DNA from: Owenia fusiformis
Lineage: Eukaryota; Annelida; Polychaeta; Sabellida; Oweniidae
Assembly: GCA_903813345.2 (NCBI GenBank)
Contig: CAIIXF020000008.1
Coordinates: 24,848,822-24,912,821 of the forward strand
DNA: 64,000 bases
Reading direction: 5' to 3'
Part shown: positions 56,959-64,000 of the stretch, in pieces
How positions within the stretch are numbered: the first letter of the stretch is position 1
How the letters are laid out: every line of letters begins with the position of its first letter
Program-made: the position numbers and the translations under genes
The notes under the pieces: generated by a model
The model's database searches: none
What the model was told of the DNA's origin: nothing
Seen by the model: the letters and a program-made list of their open reading frames with translations, nothing else

Positions 56959-59900
56959 ATGCCTGAGCCAGGAGCGCAACCGCAAGAAGATAGCGAGGCT
57001 GAGACCTTCGCCTTTCAGGCTGAGATTGCTCAGTTGATGAGCTTGATTATCAACACATTTTACTCAAACAAAGAGATCTTTCTCAGAGAAATAATCTCAA
57101 ATGCCTCTGATGCCCTTGATAAAATCCGTTATGAGAGTCTCACAAACCCCTCACAATTGGATACTGGCAAAGACCTGGAGATCAAGCTTATCCCTGATGC
57201 TAATGGCAAAACATTGACCATTTGTGATACTGGAATTGGCATGACTAAAGCTGATTTGGTGAACAATCTAGGAACAATTGCAAAATCTGGAACCAAAGCC
57301 TTCATGGAGGCACTTCAGGTAATTTTCTTATATTTCCAGAATATTCTGTGGAGTTAAGCTGCCATGATACTTAACAGGAAATGACAAAACAGGAAGTGAC
57401 AAAAATATTTGCATTTTTTGAACAAAGATAACAGAGTTCTGTTTCTGAACTCTGTTATCTTTGTTCAAAAATGTCTAAAAATGCCACATTTTTGTCACTT
57501 CCTGTTTTGTCATGTCCTGTTAAGTACCACTGCACCTTAAATTGTGGGAAACCTTTTGAGGGCCATGAAGTGCTAACCGATGAATCAGTTATATTAAAAT
57601 GATATATTAGAATATTTTTCAATTTGTAAGATATTTTGACTAGAGTCCATTTCAGTGCTTCAGTTCGTCAGTAGAACGGCAAAAATAAGAAATTGGGAGA
57701 CCATTGTGCAATAATATATGGAAAAGTATATTCATAATGTACATGAATGACATTTGTATATCTTGGATTGCTTCTAGTTTGGCTTATAAAGTGTATGGCC
57801 TCTTATATTTGGATGTTTCTCTGCCATGTTATTTTCAATAAGATTAACATGGCTGAAATTCTTCAAATTACAAGACGACACAGACTTATTGCACAAAAGA
57901 CTAAAAAATCTGAAATATACAAATGTCATTCAAGTACATTATGAATATACTTTTCCATATATTATTGCACAATGGTCTCCCAATTTCTTATTTTTGCCGT
58001 TCTACTGACGAACTGAAGCAGTGAAATGGACTCTAGGGCACGCCTAACCATCGACAACGTACAGTGACAAGATATACCATTGTACACTTTAGGGTGTCAT
58101 TATTAACTGATTAGAACCGAAAACTATGTTGTAGGTTTGATTGTGGTTTTGAAAAATTAATTTGAGGAGTACATAAAGGATTTCATGTTTGATTTTGTGT
58201 GTATTCGATTCGGAAGACATTTACCTTTCTTATTATGTTAAAAGATTTTCGAGCAGTGCTCGATTTTTTCGTTGTTAATCTACCCATGTAATTCGTCGAT
58301 TGGAAAATGTGTTTTTTACACATTTCCTTTGATCATTATCTCCCTTGTCGTCTAAGGGGCGGGGTCAAAATATCGATGTTCATATGGAGACGAAAGTACT
58401 TTCGCGAGGGGGGAGGGGGTTTTTGGGCACTTTCGTTGACCAAAAAACATCGATAATTCGGATCTGATATACAAAAAATAATTGGACTTACCCACTTTTT
58501 CTGGCGCTATGTTCTGATAAAAAGGCTTGTTTTCAATAGTTCGTGAGCTTTTTTGTGTGATAGGTCCAAAATATCGGTAGATAAAGACGATAATTTGATC
58601 ATTTTTCAAATAAATTCCGTACTTTTCCCTCCTCCTTTTGAAGAGTTCAATGCAGTTAAATTGCGAACGTGTGTTAATTCACCGTAATAATAACCCGGCA
58701 AATAGGATACGATTATGCCTCTCAAAATCAATGTTTTTTTGAAGTGACCTAAGCTTTCCTCTAGAGGGGGGGGGGGTGGGGGGGTTGTTGTCCAAACGAA
58801 ATTACTTTCGTCTCCATATGAACATTGATATTTTGACCCCGCCCCTAAGAGTGCTGAATATTTTTATGAGAATATTTTTCTCTAAACTACACAATCTAAG
58901 ACTGTTGAAGGTTTTATAAATATTCATGTATTTGGTATAATTTAAAAAATCAAAAATGAACGTTGTCATTTCCAATGTACGTTGTCCCTGTAATTGAAAT
59001 GTAAACGATGCAATGCAGTGATTGCGCTAGGCCTAATAAATTTTGAGTACTTCATACCCAGGTCACTTCAAAAAATGGGGTACAAATAATTATTTTGGGG
59101 TACTTTTTGAAAATCGCTGCAGCGAGCTTTTGTGGTAAAAACATTTTTTATGTCCCCTCATGTACTCATGCATTGCAAGTCATTCCTGTTTACCTTCTTC
59201 TGAGGCCTCCACTAAGTCCCTGTAACTTACCTTCCATGGCTAAGGTACCATCCATGGAATCTCCCTCTCCCAAACACCCCACCCCATGATTCATCTTGCA
59301 ACTTTAGATTACCTCTCGAGACTAAACTGTAGCTCAAATTCTAATATCATGAAAAAACATAAAAGTCAAGGAGTCATGAACATCTGTTGCCTTCTTGATG
59401 TGCCACGCCCACCCTGAAGTGTAGTGATGTGGAACGGCACTTAAGTATAATTATCAATTTTTGACGCGAGTTTTACATAAATAACCTACCTCAATAAGTT
59501 CCTGAGTATTTTACGAACGAAGAAATTATCGTTTTTTTTATCGAAAATTTGTCGCGGCTTATGACATCCGGGTATGGTGCTTGCACCAGATTGCTGCAGT
59601 CGGTAGGCTCAAATAGCCGTGGTTATTTGAATGCAGTCCCGCCGATTCAAGTGGCCATCCAAAGTATTTAAGAAGAATCTAACATGGTGATCATCTATAT
59701 AAGGGTTAATTATCTCCATTTACCGTGAACAAGTTGATTCCTCACGGCTGTACAGTGCAGATTATAAAATAATAATCATTTCACGCCAACGGTCCTGCGG
59801 AAAACATTCTGCAGCTGCATACGTTTGCTACAAGAATTTTGATTAGCTTAATAACCGGAAGACAAATATTATGCACGAATCAGATTGATCGTTATGTTAT

Positions 59901-62900
59901 GCTGTTAGAGAGCGTGCTTAAGTTTTTTATTTTTGTTTTTTGGTTGTTTTTTGTATTATTTCATCGGTCCATTTGGGCAAAAAACAGCGTTAACGCGAAC
60001 ATAGCAATGATTTAATTTCAAAACGCATTAAGGGTTTTATGAGTAACAAATGATGTTCAACGAACATGTTCATGTATCCCTGGTACAGATAAACAGGTGA
60101 AAGTGATTTTTACCTCTTGTTGAATCCTATTTTATTTTATGAAAGTTTTGATATGGTGATTAATATTTGACCATGGGGTGTTATCTTCCACCCTCTTTGA
60201 CAATTCGGCGGCGGTACGTTACGTTATGATGATTTCTTACGAGATCCCGTTTATGCTATATCTGGAAAGTGCAGAGGTTCAATCTAGTTCAGTCAAGTTG
60301 AATTAGTAATACTGGATTGTTCCGTTTCAATTTTAAATGAATCTGATCCCCCTGCCCCTTAGTGTTATGAAAAATACGTTGTCTACATAAGGGTTAATTG
60401 TGAATTCAGATATGTAAGTTCAATGGGACAACGTACATCGAGATGACAACATACACTTACGATTTCTTTATTTTTATTATTTTAGCAAAAACGTGAATAT
60501 TTATTAAATCTTCAACCGACCTTAATTATGTAACTTTGGGAAACACATTCTCATAAAAATAATCGACACTCTTAGGCGACAGGGGAAAAAATGACCAAAG
60601 GAAATATGAAGAAAACAAAAACATTTTCCAACCGATCATTGTTGGTGGGTAGATTTACTAGGAAAAAACTCGAGCACTGCCCGAAAAACTTTTCACAGAA
60701 TTAGAAAGGTAAATGTCTTCCAAATCGAATACACACGAAATTAAACATAAAATCCCTTAAGTATTCCTCAGATTAATTTTTAAAACCTACACCACACCCA
60801 CATCATTGTTTTTGCTTCATATCAGTTAGAATAGTGACACCATACATCTAAAGTGTACGACGGTATATTTTGTCACTGTACGTTGTCAATGGTTAGGTGT
60901 GTAGGGTCGAAATCTAGATCCAGACTGAATATCCTGAGAATTCAGTCTATTGATCATCATGTCCCTCCTGTGGGAAAAAACAGGACATTTTGTGCAAAAA
61001 TTATCAATTTTAGGAAGCTTCACTTACCAAAAATAAACATTATAACAATTCAATTAAGTAGTTAGGTATATAATTAAATGCTATAAAAAGTAACACAGCA
61101 TGTTGTCCAATAGAAATAAAGCTAGGTGAAGTAACAAATATGCAAATTAATTTACTCCACTGGCCATTTTGAATGGCACTTCCTATGTTAGCAACAAATA
61201 TTTTTCAATCCCATATTTTAACATATAGTTCGAATATTTTCATTCCAAATTTCAAAAAATTTCAGACTACAGTAAAATTTTAAATGTTTGGAACTACTTT
61301 GAATCTAAAAAATAAGCAATTAAAGGACCATAATGAAACAGAATATGTAAAAATAGAAACATTTATACATGTCCTAACTTTCGTATATTTTAATTTTAAT
61401 TAAGCTATCATATCTGTGGGCTCCTATATTTTGATGCTTCTCTGCCATGTTATTTTCGAAAAAATTAACATGACTGAAACTCCCTAAATTACAAAAGGCC
61501 CAGGTTTGCTGCACATTATACAGAATTATCTGAAATATACAAAAGTTAGGACTTGGACTTATGGTTTCCATTTTTTCATATACTGTTGCAATATAGTCAT
61601 TTGATTGCTTATTTTTGAAATTCAAAGTAGTTCCAAACATTTAAAATTTTACTGTAGAGGATACAGTCTAGGTCGAAATCTATGACAATATTATTAAACA
61701 ATTAGTTAAGGTCTGGGGTAGTTATCAGAAAGGAGTGGTATCGATGGTGAACTTTTTGGACACGCATTTCTCTTAAACCAGTAATCAAAACATTCTGAAA
61801 ATTTTACACATCGTCAATTTAATGATCATCTTTTGGATGGTAACATTATAATTTGAAATATATATAAATACTTTTTTTCTATATCGTTTTAGAAAACACA
61901 TCAGACACTCCTTTTGTTATTGGTATCATATGTTCGGAATGAAATGAAACATCTATCTGAACCTCATTGGAACAAAATGACATAAACACAACGTGTTTAG
62001 TCTCAATATTGTAATTGTACAAAGGAAAGTTTGGTTGATTTTAAAAAAGTATCTTGTTAATGAAATAAAAGGTTTATCTTAATTTTTAACTATTTTGGAG
62101 GGTTTTGTTTTAAGTTTTTGCATACTTTTTCTTAAATCAACCAAAATTTCCTTTGTATAACTATAATATTGAGAGGTCTAAGAAAATGTTGTAATATGCT
62201 TTTTTGTTCCAACAAGGTTCGGAAAGTCATTTGATTTCATTCTCAATAATTGGTAGAAAGGAACAAAAAACAATTGCACTAAAAAACAAAAAAATGTTAA
62301 CAAAAACAGTTATATAAAATATATATGAATAATTTTTGCATTAAATTGTTGCCAATCAGTCAACGATACATAAAGGATCGTGTTTTTTTACAGAATGTTT
62401 TCAATAATTGGTTTAAGTGGAAAACATATATATTTCAGTTATATAATAAATATAATATATATATAATTCAGTTCGCCAGAATGTTTTCAATGATTGGTTT
62501 AAGAGAAAAACATTGTTGAATTCAGTTCACCATATCGATACCTATCCTTTATACCAAACAGGAAGTGAAAAAACCATGTGGATTTTAGATTTTTTTGAAC
62601 TAAGATAACAGACATCTGCTTTATCCTTCAATCAGTTTTACTACTACCATACATTATTTAAATGACCAGGATAACAGTGGTCATGGTCAAAATGACCCTT
62701 AGTCCCTTACCATGCTGAAATAGCTTTTTAAGCCCTCTGAAAATGTGAAAAAGTTAGCATTTTGGAAAGGTCACAGAACAGAAAATGTGCCCAATATATT
62801 GCTTTAAATGAAAGGAGCTTATTTTTTATTTAAATTCCTGTCTGATGTAATCTCTGATGACTAACCTGATACCTTAAATGTACAATATCTTCTGTTGTAG

Positions 62901-63905
62901 GCCGGCGCTGATATTTCCATGATTGGTCAATTTGGTGTTGGTTTCTACTCTGCATACCTTGTTGCTGATAAAGTGGTTGTCACATCAAAGAATAACGACG
63001 ATGAACAGTATATTTGGGAATCCTCTGCTGGTGGCTCTTTCACCATCAAGCGCGATGATGGACCTGATATAGGCAGAGGCACCAGAATCACTCTTTACAT
63101 CAAGGTATTTGCATATTTTTTTTCATTTCAAGGTAACAGACAGCGAAATTTGACCACATGGTCAAAAAGTTATAAAACTCATTTTATTTCTCTTCACAGC
63201 TGTTTCCTGCTGTTGGGGTATGGCATTTTAACTCAATTCAAATTAAGATAACCTCATTGGAAACTATAGTATTAGAGGTGTCTTGGAACATAAAATTGAA
63301 ATGATTCGGTTGGAACATTTTGTTTTTGAAGGGAACAATTTTGGTGTTTTGATCTGGCAAAATTAAGGCCTGGCATAATTTAGAAGCAGTCTGGTCCTGC
63401 TGGACCTTACTCCGATCACAGTATTATTACTTTTTGGGGTTTATAATATAGGTAAAATGTCTGTATGTGGCTTACTTTTTCTCCCCTTTTTAGCATTTTC
63501 TCTAGTTTTGCCTTATGTCCATTTGATTTAGTTGCCATGATCTCGGTATGTCCAGGTGAGACTACTCTTAAAACAATAACCCCCAATGCATTAAGCAAAA
63601 TTGATTGACTATGTGTATCTGGTTCAAACTCTTCAAATAAGGGAGTAAAAATAGAAACAACTTTCCTGCTGACTGGCCCACCTAACATGTTAGACTTTAC
63701 CAAATTTATGTTTTGATTATTTTAGGAAGACCAACAAGAATACATTGAGGAAAAGAGGATCAAGGAGATTGTGAAGAAACATTCCCAGTTCATAGGCTAC
63801 CCAATCATGTTGCATTGTGAGAAGGAACGTGACAAGGAAATCAGTGATGATGAAGATGATGAAGAGGAGAAGAAGGAAGAAACTACAGAGGGTGAAGAAA
63901 AGAAG
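56959..63905 (+). CDS. HSP90: Cytosolic heat-shock protein HSP90, N-terminal part (continues past window)
   Basis: ATP-driven chaperone dimer of the cytosol. Exons 56959-57318, 62901-63104 and 63726-63905 are all phase 0 and give residues 1-248; the donor at 63906 shows it continues outside. Residues 13-225 form the GHKL ATPase domain. The nucleotide residues are intact: Glu44, Asn48 and Asp51 ([13 protein letters not shown]), Asp90 (DTGIGM), and the [15 protein letters not shown] glycine loop after the first junction. Residues after about 218 are the Glu/Lys charged linker ([15 protein letters not shown]). There is no signal peptide, so it is neither the ER form (GRP94) nor the mitochondrial form (TRAP1). 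The alpha/beta split of vertebrates does not apply. Intron 2 is 5.6 kb and filled with nested palindromes. Confidence 0.96.
57368..57526. repeat. 159-bp palindrome in HSP90 intron 2
   Basis: TACTTAACAGGAAATGACAA at 57368 pairs with the end at 57526. The centre AACAAAGATAACAGAGTTCT is followed after GTTTCTG by its complement. Pairing is nearly complete along the length. A diverged half copy (AAACAGGAAGTG, then ACTAAGATAACAGA) is at about 62557-62612. Confidence 0.9.
57640..58036. mobile_element. 397-bp fold-back element, HSP90 intron 2
   Basis: CTAGAGTCCATTTCAGTGCT opens and its complement closes it. The arms are about 135 bp (GGGAGACCATTGTGCAATAA and partner). The ~110-bp centre (TCTCTGCCATGTTATTTTCA, then TTAACATGGCTGAAA) is shared with 61267-61657. 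Confidence 0.87.
58039..60901. mobile_element. 2.9-kb fold-back element in HSP90 intron 2
   Basis: CACGCCTAACCATCGACAAC at 58039 pairs with the complement ending at 60901. The flanks are TAGGG at 58034-58038 and 60902-60906, a possible 5-bp duplication. Long arms follow, for example AAGACATTTACCTTTCT (58215) with its partner at 60705, and GTTGTCATTTCCAATGTACG (58964) with 60430-60460. The 58356-58845 element sits in the left arm. The centre (about 59000-60400) is largely unpaired and shows no recognisable gene. Confidence 0.82.
58356..58845. mobile_element. 490-bp nested MITE with TAA duplication
   Basis: Terminal repeats are GGGGCGGGGTCAAAATATC and complement, continuing through TTCATATGGAGACGAAAGTA. 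It is flanked by TAA at 58353-58355 and 58846-58848. The opposite arm of the host keeps a single TAA (complement of TTA at 60572-60574) in GTCGCCTAAGAGTGTCG, the empty site. A TAA duplication with short GC-rich termini fits the PIF/Harbinger habit. Confidence 0.83.
61267..61657. mobile_element. 391-bp fold-back element, HSP90 intron 2
   Basis: CTACAGTAAAATTTTAAATG opens and its exact complement closes it. The arms are about 130 bp and include AAAAATAAGCAAT and partner. The centre is homologous to that of 57640-58036. Half copies are at 41723-41826 and about 22451-22560. Confidence 0.87.
61729..62550. mobile_element. 822-bp fold-back element, inverted copy of 34986-35714
   Basis: AAAGGAGTGGTATCGATGG at the left and the complement of AAAGGATAGGTATCGATATG at the right are the termini. 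The interior matches 34986-35714 on the opposite strand (TTGTTCCAACAAGGTTCGGA, GCCAATCAGTCAACGATACA, TGATTTAAAAAAGTATCTTG type). It has an extra duplication of AGAATGTTTTCAATNATTGG at 62394 and 62480. Confidence 0.85.
63105..63725. other. HSP90 intron 3
   Basis: 621-bp intron between the second and third coding exons, GTATTT...TTTTAG. The 95-codon minus-strand frame at 63416-63703 shows no family match. Nothing else recognised. Confidence 0.5.
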
Positions 63906-64000
63906 GTATAGGTTAACTATTTATTTTGTTCACTAGGCAGGGGTTTCACTGGGAAATTATTATGATGTTATGCTAATCGTACATACAACAGCTTGTTAGT

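Noticed and set aside
58352-58609. 85-codon minus-strand frame in HSP90 intron 2
   Set aside because: It lies entirely in the nested palindromic MITE and has no recognisable domain.

Overview
The window is eukaryotic nuclear DNA from an animal. It is AT-rich, every recognised gene is split by GT-AG introns, and the proteins are metazoan. The long introns packed with short inverted-repeat elements, a tRNA-derived SINE and a non-LTR reverse-transcriptase relic suggest an aquatic invertebrate, but I cannot name the lineage. There is no operon organisation, CRISPR array or prokaryotic signal.

Layout. (1) 1428-16988, plus strand: a complete 15-exon DPP3 (dipeptidyl peptidase 3) gene whose exons join in frame into 727 codons. 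(2) 21223-27059, minus strand: RPL36 (ribosomal protein eL36), three coding exons and 105 codons. A probable 5'-TOP leader exon lies about 4 kb further upstream at 31097-31134. (3) 35965-43729, plus strand: a six-exon STMND1-like gene (stathmin domain, acylated N-terminus, 324 codons). (4) 53260-48228, minus strand: a six-exon SLC35F3/F4-like membrane transporter (377 codons), convergent with STMND1. (5) 56959-63905, plus strand: the first three coding exons (248 codons) of cytosolic HSP90, running off the right edge. It has a non-coding first exon and heat-shock elements just upstream. The five genes are not functionally linked; they are ordinary conserved animal genes.

The striking content lies between the exons. 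Almost every long intron and spacer carries one or more fold-back (palindromic) elements of 0.4-3.3 kb, often inserted inside one another. In two places (27429-30711 in the inferred RPL36 intron 1 and 58039-60901 in HSP90 intron 2) the uninterrupted opposite arm preserves the empty insertion site. The nested insertion and its target-site duplication (TTAA and TAA) can therefore be read directly. Other elements include a MITE with a perfect 9-bp duplication (45345-45967), an element with minisatellite-like inverted termini (49354-50993), a TIR-bounded block immediately upstream of the HSP90 heat-shock element (55484-56224), and a decayed R2-like reverse transcriptase in DPP3 intron 12.

Exon boundaries were set by reading-frame continuity, GT/AG signals and remembered family sequences. 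Transposon superfamily names rest on target-site and terminal-repeat form only.
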